This document shows positions 33,661 through 47,455 of a stretch of 64,000 bases of DNA, piece after piece (positions within the stretch are counted from its first letter, which is position 1; every line of letters begins with the position of its first letter). The translations under genes were made by a program, and so were the position numbers. The stretch comes from Cryptomeria japonica (taxonomy: Eukaryota > Streptophyta > Pinopsida > Cupressales > Cupressaceae), in the NCBI RefSeq assembly GCF_030272615.1, contig NC_081407.1, positions 98,377,897 to 98,441,896 on the forward strand, read 5' to 3'. The notes beneath the pieces were generated by a model that was not told the origin of the DNA, did not search any database, and saw only the letters and a list, made by a program, of their open reading frames with translations.

Positions 33661-34472
33661 TGTACACCTAAAATTGTCCTGCCTAATTAAATAAATATTT
33701 TATTTATTTAATTATTTTAGCCTAATTCTTCTATTAATTAAATAAATCTTTGTTTAATTAATTTATTCATTTATCCTCGTCTAGCCTTATTTCTCATTTA
33801 AATAAATACTATTATTTATTTAAATTGTCCCTTTTCCTAAATTAAATAGATACTTTTATTTATTTAATTGATCCCACTTCTTCTATTAATTAATTAAATT
33901 TTTATTTATTTAATTAATTCATTAACCTTTTCTACCTATGACACATGTCATTCATCTCTTAATTCCTACACTACCCACCCTTTCATTATTTTCTTATTTT
34001 CTCTACCTACCCTCTAATCTTAGCCGACCATTTATCTTTTACACCTCTCAATCTTATCCCTCCATTTCTTACAGTGTCTTCTATATAAGAGGATACTTCT
34101 CTCATTATCAACCCTAATAAGTGAATCAATCTAATCATTCTAATCGATCTTTGAAGCCCCAACTACTATAGCATTTGAACTTTCATATGCGATCAAGCCT
34201 ACGTGCAACCACATTTCCATTCTTTGTTGAACTCTTGTGCACACATAAAATCTAAGAGCATATATATCAAGCAAGATCAATGGAGATAGGAAGAATGGAG
34301 ATCCAAACCCTATTTGACATGTGATGGTATAATCTTTGTGATTTCATTTGATTTGCATTGTCTTAGGTAATCTTCATATGTTATGGTGGATCTTTGTTGT
34401 TGTTTGGCTAGGGTTTTGGGGTTGAATCTATTTAGTCTTTCAATATTGTTGTTCCCATTTTTACCATAAACA
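33661..34472 (+). repeat. G2 5' LTR
   Basis: 812 bp. It starts TGTACACC with a 2-bp deletion relative to TGTAGACACC of the 3' copy. The palindrome array is present with the second palindrome damaged. Confidence 0.95.
34082..34089 (+). promoter_or_regulatory. TATA box of the G2 5' LTR
   Basis: TATATAAG lies about 420 bases into the LTR, matching the position of the weaker TATTTAAAG of G1. Confidence 0.65.
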
Positions 34473-34475
34473 TTT

Positions 34476-34493
34476 TGGCATGCCCGATGGGAC
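34476..34493 (+). other. G2 primer-binding site
   Basis: TGGCATGCCCGATGGGAC, 3 bases after the LTR end, aligned with the G1 site with two changes. Confidence 0.7.
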
Positions 34494-34630
34494 ATGGATT
34501 TTTGTTAGATCTGTGTTTTTTGCAGGTTTTTTTAACCCTATATAATTTTTTTGTAAAACAATTTGGAGAATAACCTTGTGCAACTAGGGTTTTGGACACA
34601 AGATCAATATCTTGGAGAGATTTGATCCGT

Positions 34631-35286
34631 TCTCACAAGCAACTTGGAATTTTTGCATCAAAATTTTTTTGCAGGTTTGGACAGCATCAAGAGCTCGCAA
34701 TCCAAAATTCAGATTTTTTTGGAGCATATTTAAATTTTCTATGATTTTTTTATGAATTTTCATAAAAAATTAATTTTGAGAGCAAATGAGCGATTTTTTT
34801 GGATTTTCTTATATTTTTGGAAAGCTCTTTGATTTATACACATGATCTGTTCTTTGTGATTTTACTTTTGATGCAAAATATTTCCTTAAAAATCAGATTT
34901 TTAAAAATTAGGGTGTTTCGTTATTTTGATCAGATCTCACAAACTAGTTTGAATTTTGACATAAAATAATTTTGTAGGTCAATAATAGTATCGAAAATTT
35001 TCAGTAAAAAAATCAGAGTTTTTAGATCATATTTGAAATTTCTATGAATTTTTTATGTATTTTCATAAAAAATTAATTTTGAGAGAAATTTAGCAAAATT
35101 TTCAGATTTTCTTACATTTTTGGAAATCTCTCCGAATTATACACATGATCTGTTCTTTGTGATTTTAAATTTGATGCAAAATCATTCCTAAAAAATCGGA
35201 TCTTTGAAAATTAGGGTTTTGCATTATTTTGCTCATATCTCACAAACTGCTTGGATTTTTTGCAGAATTGTTTTTATGCAAGTTTG
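34631..35286 (+). repeat. G2 leader tandem repeat (304-bp unit, third copy split)
   Basis: The phrase TCTCACAA recurs at 34631, 34935 and 35238. Each unit includes TTTTCATAAAAAATTAATTTT, GATTTTCTTA and TACACATGATCTGTTCTTTG. The third unit is broken by LINE L2 and resumes at about 41590-41800. It occupies the leader position held in G1 by repeat cluster 1. Confidence 0.85.
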
Positions 35287-35309
35287 CAGAATTGTTTTTA
35301 TGATATGTA

Positions 35310-36520
35310 TATGGTTGAAGTCCTGGCAAACAAATTGGGCATCTTTATTAAGCATGATTTAGTTCCTTTCGAATGACCTCATCTTCCGGTTAGGGTTTGT
35401 TTGTTATTAAATCTGTCTAAACCCATTCCCTGTGAGATTACTATTTGCTCCAAATATGGTGCATGGATTCAGCCTGTGGTAATTCAAGATTCGATCGCTA
35501 TTCATTCTTGTGCTCCGTTACTTGGCCATTTCACCTCTCAATGTTGTGGTGATTTTGATGCAACTTTACAAGTTTGTTCAATTTTTTCATCTGATTTTTG
35601 CCAACGTTCCTTTTTTAAAAGTAAGGATCGTCAGTCTTTAAATGATCATAATGTTAAGGATTCTACTCCTTTACCTCTTTCTGTTACATCTCTCATTCCT
35701 TTTTCTGGATATACAGTATGTGATGTGCCTCTAATGTATTTTACTTTTCTCTGCTCTCTGGCCATGTTCTTCTTTGCTCTATCTGCCATTCATCGGTTTT
35801 GTTCCATTTCTTCAAACTCGATTAAGTTTCTTCCTAGTCCTTTCAAGGATTATTGGTCTTCTGAATTTCGTCTTGAACCTTTTCTGTTCTCCTCTATGAG
35901 TTTTTTTCAAATTTCTTGTCCTTTGGTTCCATTTCCAAAATTGTTGTTACCTTCGAATGGTTGCACAAATCATTGCTCTGTTAATTCTTCTCCTCGTTCT
36001 TCTTTGTGGGTTTGGCAGATGATACCAAAATTGTTCATAGTTTGATTTGATTTTTGATAGTGATTCTTTTTTGCCCATTCCAAGGTCTCCTTCTTCTCTT
36101 TCCATTTCTGAAGAGAAGATTCAACTTATTGCTTCAGATATTTTATTTTCAGTTTCTTCTGATCTATTTCATGAGATTGTTGCAAAGGAATTTCCTGAAT
36201 TTTCTTTTTCTTCTACATCTGCCTCTTTGGGGCCTGTCCATGATGGTTGTCATGTTTCCTCTTCTCAGCCAAATTCAGTTGAAGGTGTGGATGCGAATCT
36301 TATTGATAGTCCTTCTTCAACTATTTCTAATGTGTATGGATTTGATTTCTCTCAGAAGTTAGCCTTGGAGCAATCTCCTTTTGTTTCCCCCTATTGTTAA
36401 AACTCCTAAGAAGAGGGGTCGAAAACCAAAATTGGCTAAAATCAAGGAGGAGATTGTGGCTGGTATTCAATCCACTATTGTAGAGAAATTTTCTTCCCAA
36501 GTCAAAACAAGGAGGGTATG
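35310..36520 (+). pseudogene. L2 ORF1, C-terminal part
   Basis: The frame reads VEVLANKLGIF and LNLSKPIPCEITICSKYGAW, the second half of the DUF4283-type region. The position of the zinc knuckle is degenerate (HSCAPLLGHFTSQC keeps C, H and C). Later sequence is Ser/Phe-rich, then a frameshift near 36045, and a basic end (KKRGRKPKLAKIKEEI near 36410-36450). The N-terminal half is missing through 5' truncation. Confidence 0.65.
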
Positions 36521-36538
36521 TTGATCTCCTTGTGATAA

Positions 36539-39500
36539 ATGAGGATTTTATCTTGGAATGTCAGGGGCTTAAATGCCCCTGACAAAAGGGGATAGATCAA
36601 GAAATTTCTTGATTCTTCAAAAGTGGATATCATCTTATTGCAAGAGTCTAAACTTTCTCAGGATTCTTTTGATAACATAATTTCCAAATGGTCCCTTTGG
36701 AAAGCTGTTCATGTTCCTTCTTTGGGTGCTTCTGGTGGTCTTATAACTTTATGGAATCCTAAATTAGTCAAACTTGAGATGTTATCTTTTGCTTCTAATT
36801 GGCAGTTGTTAAAGGTTGACTGGTTTGAAGTCTCTTTTGTTCTGTTTAATATTTATGGTCTGACTTCTCCTTCAGATAAAACTGACTTATGGGATTCCTT
36901 ACTTGAATTGTTTTTACAATATGATGATTTTTTTATTGTGCTTTGGGGTGATTTTAATGCTCTCCTTTCCTCGAATGAAAAAAGAGGGGGTAATCCTACA
37001 ACTCAGAAGGTTATTGATGACTTTTCTTCCTTTGTACAAAACAATGCATTATTCGATATTTTCCCTTCTAATGGTTCTTTCACTTGGACTAATAGGAGAT
37101 CTAAATCCTAGATTGCCTCTCGCCTTGACAGATTTCTTATTTCCCTAAACCTACGTTTGAGCAACTTTTCCTTTTCTTCTGAGATTCTTACCTCCTCAGA
37201 TTCTGACCATTTCCCAATTTTGCTCAATTTTGATAAATTGGATCACGTTCCCTCTGTTAGACCTTATTTTAAGTTTGATAAAATGTGGTTCACTCATCCT
37301 CATTTTCTTTCTTTATTAAAGCAATGGTGGATAAGTGCTCTGTTTTGCAAAGGTACTAAGATGTTTCAATTTTATTCCAAACTGAAATTTGTGAAATCTC
37401 AAATTATGGCTTGGAATAAATTAGTCTTTAAAAATATTTTTCATGAAAAAGAGGCAGTTGCCAATGATTTGAAGGTTGTTAATGAGGATATTATTAGACA
37501 TGGCACTAATTTCTCCACTAATGATGGTCAAAAGAAATTGCAAGATTACTGGGAGATCCTTTGCTCCTGGGTTGAAATCTATTGGCAGTAAAAGCCTCGT
37601 GAGGTTTGGCTTAAAGAAGGTGACAAGAATACTGCCTTCTTTCAAGCTATAGTCAAGATTAAAAGAGTTGCTTCTACAATTTTTAGTATTAAGGATTCTA
37701 AGTCTGGATATGTCCTTAATTCAGATCAGCAGATTAGAGAGGAGGGGGTGTCTTTTTTTAAGGAATTGTTATCTCCTTCTTTTTCTTCTTCCTCTATGGA
37801 TCATCACGTGGATTTTCTTTTAGATTCTATCCCCTCCCTTGTTTCTCATGAGGATAATGACTTTCTTATGAGGCATTTTTCTTTAGATGAGCTTCATTCT
37901 GTTGTTTTTTCCATGGCCCCTGACAAAGCTTCGGGTCTTGATGGGTTTACTATCTTGTTCTTTCAGAAATGTTGGGATTTTATTGGTTTTGACTTATTAA
38001 TGGCTTTGGAAGAGTCTAGGAATGGTGGGTATATCCTTAAAAATTTTAATATCACTTATATTGCCCTTATCCCAAAATCTAAGAATCCCCAAACTTTTTT
38101 GCTGAATTTAGACCCATTTCTTTGTGCAACTCTATTTACAAAATCTTCACCAAGGCTATTTATTTAAGACTTAAAATTCTCCTTCCTCATATCATCTTAG
38201 ATCAACAAGGAGGTTTTGTTTCGGGTTGGGAAACTCATGAGGGAGCAATTGTTTCTCATGAAACTTTACATTCCATAAATTCGTCCAATATCCCAGTTTT
38301 TGTGGTCAAACTTGATATGATGAAGGCTTATGATAAAGTTTGCTGGGCTTTTTTGCTCATAGTTTTGAGAAAATTTGGTTTCTCTGAAAGCTGGTGTAAA
38401 TGGATCAAGAGTTGTATTTCTACTACTTCATTTTCTGTCATCATTAATGGAGCTCCCTCTAGATACTTTTCTTCAACCCAGGGTGTTAGACAAGGAGATC
38501 CTTTATCTCGTTTCTTATTTATCATTATGTCAGAAGCTTTTAGTCGATTGGTTATTAAGCAAATGTATCTAGGCTTTTGGCAAGGGGTATTAATTCGTAA
38601 CTCTGATATTTCAGTCACTCATAACCTTTTTGCCGATGATACACTTTTATTTGGGTCTTCTTCTATTCAAGAGGCTACTCATATTAAATTTATTCTGGAT
38701 ACTTATACTATTGGATTTGGCCAATAGATTAGCCCCCATAAATCCAGGATCTTCATTTTTAATACTCCTCAGTTGGTGGCTGATAGACTTGTGAATATAT
38801 TAGGTTTCCCAGTAGACTCTCTTCCTTCTACCTATTTGGGGATTCCTTTCTTTATGGGATTTGCTAAGTCTTCTTTTCAGAATTAGGTTATTGAGAGACT
38901 TAAATCTCGTATTTCTGATTGGATGGCTAGGTGGTTGTCTCTTTCAGGTAAAATACTTCTCATTAAAATGGTCCTATCTGCCATTCCCAATTACTATATC
39001 TCAGTTCTTCAAGCTCCTAGATCAATCATCTCCCAAATTGAAAAGATTATTCGATCTTTTCTTTGGAAAAATAATATGACAGAAGATAAAAAGATTCCAC
39101 TGATTTCTTTGACCAAGATGTCTCTTTCCAAGCAAGTTGGTGGTGCTGGGATTCAGGACTTATCTAAAAGAAATAGGGCTTTTGGGGGAAAACTAGTTTG
39201 GTCTATGCATACTAAGCCTCAATCTTTGTGGACCCAAATTATGTAGGCTAAGTATTTGGATTCCCAGAATCTTGCTACGATCTTCACAATTTCTAATCCT
39301 CCATAGGGGTCTGCTATTTGGAACTTTATGATCTCATGTAGGGAAGTGGTCTCTAATTTTGTCTCCTGGTAGGTCCATTCGGAGGAGGATATTCTTTTTT
39401 GGAAAGACTCTTGGAATGGCTTTCCCCCTCTTTCACAACATGATTCTCTTGCTTCTGTTTTAGTTGTTCTTTCTCAATCATGGGGAGTTAGATTGGTTGA

Positions 39501-40816
39501 TTATGTAGATAGTGTTGATCTGTTTTCTCACAAGGTCTCATGGAAGGATTCATCTACTCTGCCATTCTCCTTGCAAGAAATTCAAAATTTTAAATCTTTT
39601 TTGCAAGACTGAGTGGCTTTCCTTTCTAACATCAAAGATCAACTTATTTGGTGCCCTTCTAAATCGAGAAACTACTCTGTTAAAGAAGGGTATTTTGCTG
39701 TTCAACAAATGGCCAATCAAAATGCTCCTCATCGTGCCTTTTTGTTCTATTGGAATAATTTAGTATTACCTAAAGCTGGTGTTTTTCCTGGCTCACACTG
39801 CAAAATAGAATTTTGACTAGTGATCGTTTAGTTAAATTTAATATTGCAGCCTCCTTTTCTTATGTCTTATGTGGTAAAGCTCTTGAAGATGTCAATCATC
39901 TTTTTCTTCATTATGAGTTTGTGAGTAGTTGTTGGAATTTGTCCTCCAAAAGTTATCTCTTTCATTCCCTTTACCTTTATCTTTATGGGACATGTTTCAA
40001 TCTTGGCCAGTTTTGTATTCATCTTCTCTATTTGCTTGTTTGTGGTTTATAATTCCCTCTTCAATCATATGGGCCATTTGGTGGGAAAGAAACAAGCGCA
40101 TTTTTAGATGCGACTCATCAGATTTATCGATTGTTCTTGGGATTTTGGAAAGAAGTATTATTGAGCAAGTTAATGCTCATGTTCAAAAATATTTTAATAT
40201 GAATTCAGAGTTCTCTTCTTGGGACAATTTTATGATCTCTTCTTGGAAAAGTATCATTATTCCTGTATCACCTGCCTTTCCAAGGATTCAGAAAAAACCC
40301 ATAGATAGAAATTCCATAAAATGGCATCCTCCTAATGCCCCTTTTTGTAAATTAAATTTTGATGGATCCTCCCGTGGAAATCCCGGTGATTCAGGAATAG
40401 GGATAGTTTGTCGTGATCATTTGGGTTCTTTATTAGCATTAAAATCTATGTTAATTTCTCCTGGCACAAATAATATGGCCGAGGCTTGTTCTCTTTTAGA
40501 AGGTCTTGTTATGGCTAAGGATTTGAATTTCAAATACCTTCATATTGAAGGTGAATCGGCTATTGTCATTAATGCTTGCAAGGCAAGAAAAGCTGATAAT
40601 TGCCATTTCTAGTATATTCTTGAACAAATATGGACTCTTCTTGATACGTTTGAGCACCTCATCATCTCACATGTTTATCGTGAAGGTAATGCATTGGCTG
40701 ATTTCCTCGCTAATATGGGTTGTGACAAAACTGTTATTGATTCCTCTCGATTGGGGGGTGATTTGATGAGCTTCCCAAACCTATTAAGTATAGTCTGTAG
40801 AGAGTTGAGTATTTAA
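36539..40816 (+). pseudogene. L2 ORF2: endonuclease, reverse transcriptase, RNase H
   Basis: It starts MRILSWNVRGLNAPDK (apurinic-type endonuclease) with a stop at 36593. LLQESKLSQD, WGDFNALLSS and SDHFPILLNF are further endonuclease motifs. RT: KLDMMKAYDKV, GVRQGDPLSRFLF and NLFADDTLLF. A frameshift lies near 38100 and stops at 37109, 37589, 38725 and 39244. The zf-RVT segment is around 39610-39950. RNase H: LNFDGSSRGNPGDSGIG, NMAEACSLLEGL, HVYREGNALADFLAN. It would nick DNA and reverse-transcribe at the target. The complete domain order but many lesions indicate a dead copy. Confidence 0.9.
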
Positions 40817-41582
40817 TCTTTCTTATTATATAATTGCTCATTTATATGAGTTGATATTCTCTTCTCTTGGTGAGGTATTTCTTTCATAGTTCCATTTGGT
40901 TTTGATTTGAGGTACTTTGCTTTACTTGATCATCACTTGGCATTCATTAATGATGAGTTGGTTGTTATTGATGTTGTTCATGTGTTTGGTACTCTCTTCT
41001 GGTGCGAAATCTGGAGATATTTATTTTCACATTGGAATCTATCCTTCATATGCCATTTAAAGTTTGGTGTAGCGTTGTTTTCATGATTATTTCTATATGC
41101 CGCTTCTTTTGGTTTGTTAGATTTTTTATGATATATTGCCTCTTTCTTTTCATTTACGTCATAAAAATTTTGGGCTTCATTTCTCTCTAGCATTTCCGCA
41201 TTCACCTCTTCTCCTTTGGCATTTGTCTATAATGGCGGACTGCAGATCTCATGTTGTTGGTGTCAGTCATGTTTTGGACCCTTGCATTTCTTGTAAATTC
41301 TCTGCATTTTGTAGTATATATATATATATTTTCATTGCAGTTGTTTTTTGGTGCAGGGGCATGCCAATTTTGGTTGCAGGAGTTCTTTGTTGCTCTGGCT
41401 AGAGGATTGTTCACTACTTCTCTTCTATAGTCATGTTGATGAGCGATGACCCGATTTTTTCTTGCTGGTTCTTTTCTCTGGGAGTTCAGTTTGAACCAGT
41501 TTTTAAATATATTGTAAAAATTATATATTATTAATAAAATATATGAAGTGGCATTGCCACCTTGCCAAGAAAAAAATAAATA
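40817..41582 (+). other. L2 3' untranslated region
   Basis: T-rich with TAG stops in all frames. The end (CTTGCTGGTTCTTTTCTCTG ... GTGGCATTGCCACCTTGCC then A-run) is shared in outline with the LINE end at 1100-1230. Confidence 0.75.
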
Positions 41583-41589
41583 AAATTTG

Positions 41590-43331
41590 GAAGACCATCA
41601 AGAGTGTCCAGTAAAAATTTCAGATTTTTTGGATCAATTTTGCATTTTATATGAATTTTTTATGATTTTTCATAAAAAAATTAATTTTTGGAGCAAATTA
41701 GCAATTGTTTTGGATTTTCTTACATTTCTGGAAATATCTTGAAATTTTACAAGGTTTTTTAATTTTTTATGATGAATCAGATCTTTGAATTGGTCAAAAA
41801 AATGCATTGTTGAAGGCCCCTATTTCACAAAGTCTTTTGGATCTAAAATTTACCTAACTTGTGTGCTTGCAGAAAGGGGTAATCATTTGAAACAACCAAA
41901 AATACTAACAAATCTTTGTTGCAAGACCTTGGCGAGGGTTTTTTGATCTTCATTTGTGTGCCTTATTTTCATAGACTAGCAAACACTTCAATTGGTGCAC
42001 TAAAATTGAATCAGTGTCTTTTATGTCTTGGGCAATAAGCTCTTTTTGTTTAATTTCTAGAGGACCTGTCTCCCCGTGTGGTCATTAGGACTACTATTGA
42101 GGAGAGAATGACCTAAGTGGTAGCGAGGAAAAGCCATCCTCTTCCGAACCACTATAAACAACTGTATCCATAGTGAAAGCCATGGGTAATGTGTGCTAAT
42201 TAGTTAATACCAACACTATGTCTCCCCATAAACCCATTTGATCAAATTTATTTGATTAGTTGTAGGGAATAACCCCTACCGGCTGGGAGCCTATTGTATT
42301 TATAGAGCTGAAAGTACCGCATGTATGGCCACACGAGCGAATGCCCATACTAGCACCTTTTTGTTTTAGAAAGCCAAAATCCTTCTAGTTGTTGGGTCAG
42401 GAGGTCGGACCTTTGGAGCGATCCACACACATACGGTTCTTAGTAGAGATACAAAGTTCTCCACGGGGAGTTTTCGTGGGGATTGGGACTTGGTTTCCTC
42501 GGAGAAGTGAGTTTCGAGGGTGGAGCCAGTGGGATCAAGCATCTAAGTATTCGCTCTGAATAGTGTAGCCTCGAGGGAAACCCCATGTGGGATCAACAAC
42601 TATTGTCTTGGTCAGCCATAAGAATTGTGCTTGTCTTATTTTGAACAATCAAACATTCAAGATCAAACATAAAAACATTGTGTCTTCAAGTGTATGCCAA
42701 ACATTTTTACATCAAACAACACACTTTCTTTTGAGTCATTTTGAGTCTCAACACTTGCAAACATTGAGTCCTCATCAACATTGTGTCATCTTGTCACGAA
42801 AAACAATCAAAAAAATCAGATTTGGTCACAACAAACAACTTCACAAATTGGAAAAATTTACAGTCCAACAAACAAGAGCAATCAGTTTCAAAATTATTGA
42901 GCTTCCTAGGTTATTTCTCTAGATTTTCATCTAGCATTCAACCTATCTTTGGGTCTCACAAAGTCTATAATTTCTTTACATCTTGCATTACATTCACATT
43001 TGTCTAAACTTGAGTCAAAAGGTCACTTGCTTGTCCTCATCTTGCTTTGTCAACACACTACATACAACAACATTTTGCTAAGTGGTCCCTCATTAAGGTC
43101 TATCACCTTTGAGTCTCATTTGGTCTTACTTACAGTCAAGGTCAACTTACCTTATCAAGAGAAACTATCATCTCTTTGGAAGCCACACCTACTCTACTAC
43201 ATACATACTTGGTCTTACACTTTGGACATTGCAAGTACACCTCAGATTCATTTACATTCCATCCAACTCTTGGTCTTCCATACTCTTTCCATTTTCACCT
43301 AGTCTCACACATCTTGGTCAATACCTAGTTC
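41590..43331 (+). other. G2 leader, second part
   Basis: It holds the rest of the third 304-bp unit (to about 41800), then the conserved family leader block (41806-42650), then sequence equivalent to G1 14120-14611. It lacks the GCGTCTGTG cluster 2 of G1. Short ORFs are not shared in frame with G1. Confidence 0.75.
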
Positions 43332-46300
43332 ATGGTTGAAACCCATTCCCAAAAATCTAGGAGAGAAACTAAAGAGGCTCAAGAGTCTACAAACATGAGT
43401 GCCTATGAGTATGACAATGATGTCTTTTTCAATTTTGATCATACCACATTACCTGACATGGATGCCTATAGAAACATTCCAAATGTTGAGAACATGGATA
43501 ACACAAACAACAATGACACACACAATTACAATATGGACAACTTTTCTATACATTCAGCAAAAGTGGAAGACTGTATTATGGATCCCCGTTTCAGTCGATT
43601 GGTTGAGGAAATAATGAGGAGAGATAGACAATATTTCTTACAAGTGATGGCACAAAGTGGAGCCAAGACCCCTCATGATTTTGACATGTCTTAAATAATG
43701 GAACATCGACCTTTGCAACAACCTCACCCCAACATGGATCAAAGGAGGCCTAATAGTGGAGGCAATAGAGGACCACATATGGTTCCTGAATCACCATCAT
43801 CTTTGTTTCAAAAACCTAAGGTCCCATACACACAGGGTCAAGCATATGATACTCACCTTCGTAGACCATTATGGAGGTCTTATGCAGAAAAATATACTCA
43901 ATCACATACCAATTCTAAGGACCAACCACCAAAGTAATTGGATATCCAAAGGCATGATCAAAATTTGGACACAAGGAAACCCCGCATCAAATTTGGGGGC
44001 AACGCATTAGAAGAAACTCATGACATGCCTTTAGAGTATGGTATACATGGACAAAACAGATATTCCATTCCTCATCATGACTTTATACCAAGTGGTCCTT
44101 ATATGCAGCATCACTATAGACCTCCTCTAAATGAACATGTGTATGATCAATACCATCCATATATGCAACATGCTCCTCCTCCACCCGATGGTTTAGGCAT
44201 GGGGTATGGTCCAAGAAGTTGGTCTCCACCTAAGAATAATTTGGAATAGCAAATTAAGGACTTACAAAAGAAAATGGAGGACATAAATACATCGAAGCCA
44301 ACTTACACAATGAGAGACATATGTCCCTATCCAATTGACAAAAGCATTTCAATATCTCCATTTCCTACACACTTTGTGACACCTAAGTTTGATAAGTACA
44401 GAGGAAAAGGGGATCCTAAGGCACATATAAGACATTTTTTTACAACTTGCATTAAGGTAGCAACATAAGAGACATATTTGATGAGATTATTCCCATAGAG
44501 CTTGGGTGATCAAGCTATGGAATGGTTCTCCCAACTCCCACATGGAATTAAGTCATGGGGTTACTTAGCAGAGGCTTTTATTCAACATTTATCATACAAC
44601 ATAGAGACAGACATATCAGTCACCACTTTGTGCAATACCAAACAAAAGGATGGAGAGCCTTTTTCATCATTTTTACAAAGATGGAGAAATCTAACCAGCA
44701 GATGCTCTTGTGAAATTCCAGAAAAACAAATGGTAGGTATGTTCACCCAGAATGTCCACAAAGAAATTGGTTATGATCTAAGGAAAGCTTGCTTTTCCAC
44801 TTTCAAGGACGTCATTGAAAAAGGCTTAGCAATAGAGAAGGTCCTAATTGAACAAGGAGTAATTAATATATTCAAAGAAAACAAAGAGGACTTTAAAGGA
44901 AAAGACAAGCCAAGATTTTGGAATAAAAACAAGAACACGGTCAATGATGGTGTTGTTGATGCCAATACATTACGACCCAAAATCATTTTTTCTGGATCAA
45001 GCTCTACAAACAATCAAGAAAATACTCAAACAACTTCAAAGTCATGAAGGAAGTACAACCCATTGGGAGAACCACTAGAATCAATTTTCAAGAAGCTAGT
45101 GGCAAACAAAATAATAACAATCCCAGATTTGCCTCCATATGAGCCAAATGTTAAACCAAATTGGTGGAATGATGATGAATATTGTGAATTTTATAAGAGC
45201 AAGGGACATAAAACAAGAAACTGTCATCAACTGAATAACATCATACAAGATCTCATTGATAGAGGTGACATTGAGATTGAAGGACACACATCTAATCAAG
45301 ATCATGAAATGTTTAAAGAACCATTCCCAAAACACGACAAGGGAAAAGCTAAAGCCATAGATGAGCAGACCAACTATACCAGAGTATCCTATAACTATGA
45401 TTCAACTATCAATCAGATTTCGATGGACAATTATGTCTCTACCATTATCATCAAGGACAAAACGCCTGAGAATTCTACCCAAAGACCCAAGATTGTCCTA
45501 AAAGGCATTGGATCTTCTTCTGAACCTACCTCTAAATGTAATGTCACAACTCATCGAGGTAAATTCACCTTGCAAGGTTCTCTAGCTAAAAACATCGCTT
45601 CCTCATCAACCAAACCTGAGTATGAACTTGTAGAAAAGTTAGGGAAGACACCCGCGCTTATCTCAATCCTTGAGCTTTTACGCATATCCCCTGCACATAA
45701 GGCCATTCTTGACAAAACTTTGAGAGACACTTCTGTTCCCACTGATCTGAATGTGGATCAGTTTCAAGCCATGGTGGGATACCTTTCCATTCCACAATCC
45801 CTTACATTCATAGAAGCCAACGACGCCTCTATGAGCCAACCGCATAATGCACCTTTACACATTGAAGCCTTCCTACACAAACATCGAATAAAATGAGTTG
45901 TGATAGATGGAGGAGTTGGTCTCAATATATGTACTTTAAACACAATAATACAATTGGGATATTTAGATAAAGTTGTGAATGCTACAAACAAAATCACCAT
46001 CAAGGCATATGATGATGAAGAGCGTTCATCAAAATGCACAATCACCTTACCTCTGAGAGTTGGGCTAGTTACAAAGGATGTTGTTTGTCAAGTCCTAGAC
46101 CTGGATCTCACATACAACATATTGCTAGGACATCCATGGATTCATGAGATGAGAGCAGTCCCATCTACATACCACCAATGCATTAAGTTTCCTCACAATG
46201 GAGTTGAATTAACAGTTAATGGTGATCCTAATCCATTCATATATTGCAACAACCTGCAACATAGATCAGAAATAAAAATACTAGTCAATCGAGAAGTTGT

Positions 46301-47455
46301 TCCATCTTCAGCATATGTGGATCCAGAATCATTGAAAGCTTCTACATCAAAACAAATAGAGCTCAAAGAGAAATTCAAGGTTAAAGATTTGGGATGTGGT
46401 GAGTATATCTTTCATGTTGATCAACTCCCACTATCTCCTAAGACATTCAGTCGACAGGAACAACCTACAAATAATTTTCAATGCCAAGGAATTAGGTATG
46501 TACCACATAGTGTTGTGGCTACTAAGTCTGAATGAAAATCTCCTCTAGTGGTGCAAGCACCTCTTGATATCAATAGTCTTAAGAGTGGTTCCAATGAAGA
46601 ATCTATTGAGCGTATTGCCAGCCCTCTTGATAACTCTTATAGCCTTACCATTTCATCCACTCATTCCATTTCCACTCCTCTCCTAGACTTGGATCAACAA
46701 GAATTAAAAAAGCCCTTACTCATTGGGGATCAAGAATCAAGCTTTGAAAATAAAATCTAAAAGTCAAAAATAAAGAAAAGTCCTTTAGTCCAAATCAAAA
46801 TCAAAAGCTATTGGACTCTGAAAAAATCAAGGTCAAGGATAAAAATTCTATGAAAAAAAAAGAGAAAGAGTTGATCTCCCCTAATATCAAAATAACTGGG
46901 GGCAAAAGCTCTAAAATTTTAAGTCAAAAAGCATAATTGTTGATCCTAAGTCTCCATCATGCTATCCTACTTTCACTTCTTTTCGCAATCATAAGTCTTC
47001 ATTCCTCATCCACTTGTTCCATACATCCTTTCCCTTCTGGTGATACATCATGGACCTTTAATGGAGCTTCCTCGAGGGACTTTGTTATCAGGGATGCCCA
47101 AACTTCTTTAGGTGACACACATATGGGCCTGAGTAGTCCACACGCTAGTAATTCTATCTTAGTTCCTTTATCAAGGAAGACAGTCGCTCGAGCTACACAT
47201 CATTCAATCAAGCAACAATGTAGCTACAATCATAAGGTAAAGCCTTGTACATTTGAGGTGGGTGACTTAGTTCTCAGAAAAAATCCTAAGAATCAACAAG
47301 GCAGAGAGAAGAAGGGCAAGTTCGAACCAAATTGGCTTGGTCCTTACATCATCACAATAGCCTATGGATCCAGTGCATATCACCTCTCAACTCTAGAGGG
47401 TGAACCTTTGGAGGATCCTATCAACAACATGCAACTTCGCAGGTTTTACACATAG
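43332..47455 (+). pseudogene. Gag-protease plus integrase-tail ORF of G2, broken
   Basis: Same start, domains and missing parts as the G1 ORF: QAMEWFSQLPHGIKSWGYL (Gag), CEFYKSKGHKTRNC (the knuckle with its first His changed to Tyr), IDGGVGLNI (protease), the hydrophobic segment from 46937, and the integrase tail FEVGDLVLRKNPKNQQG. In-frame stops at about 43692, 43935, 44247, 44466, 44496, 45045, 45894 and 46533, and a 1-base deletion near 46750. Most stops are C-to-T relative to G1 (CAA to TAA/TAG, CGA to TGA). Confidence 0.9.

Larger units (their letters stand above)
35287..41582 (+). mobile_element. LINE L2, 5'-truncated, inserted in the G2 leader
   Basis: About 6.3 kb with the end of ORF1, an ORF2 (endonuclease, RT, zinc-finger region, RNase H), a 3' untranslated part and an A-rich end (AAGAAAAAAATAAATAAAA). 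The G2 third repeat unit is clearly split by it. A short flanking match AAGTTTG / AAATTTG (35280-35286, 41583-41589) may be the target duplication. A 24-bp tandem duplication at 35262-35302 blurs the left boundary. Confidence 0.85.
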
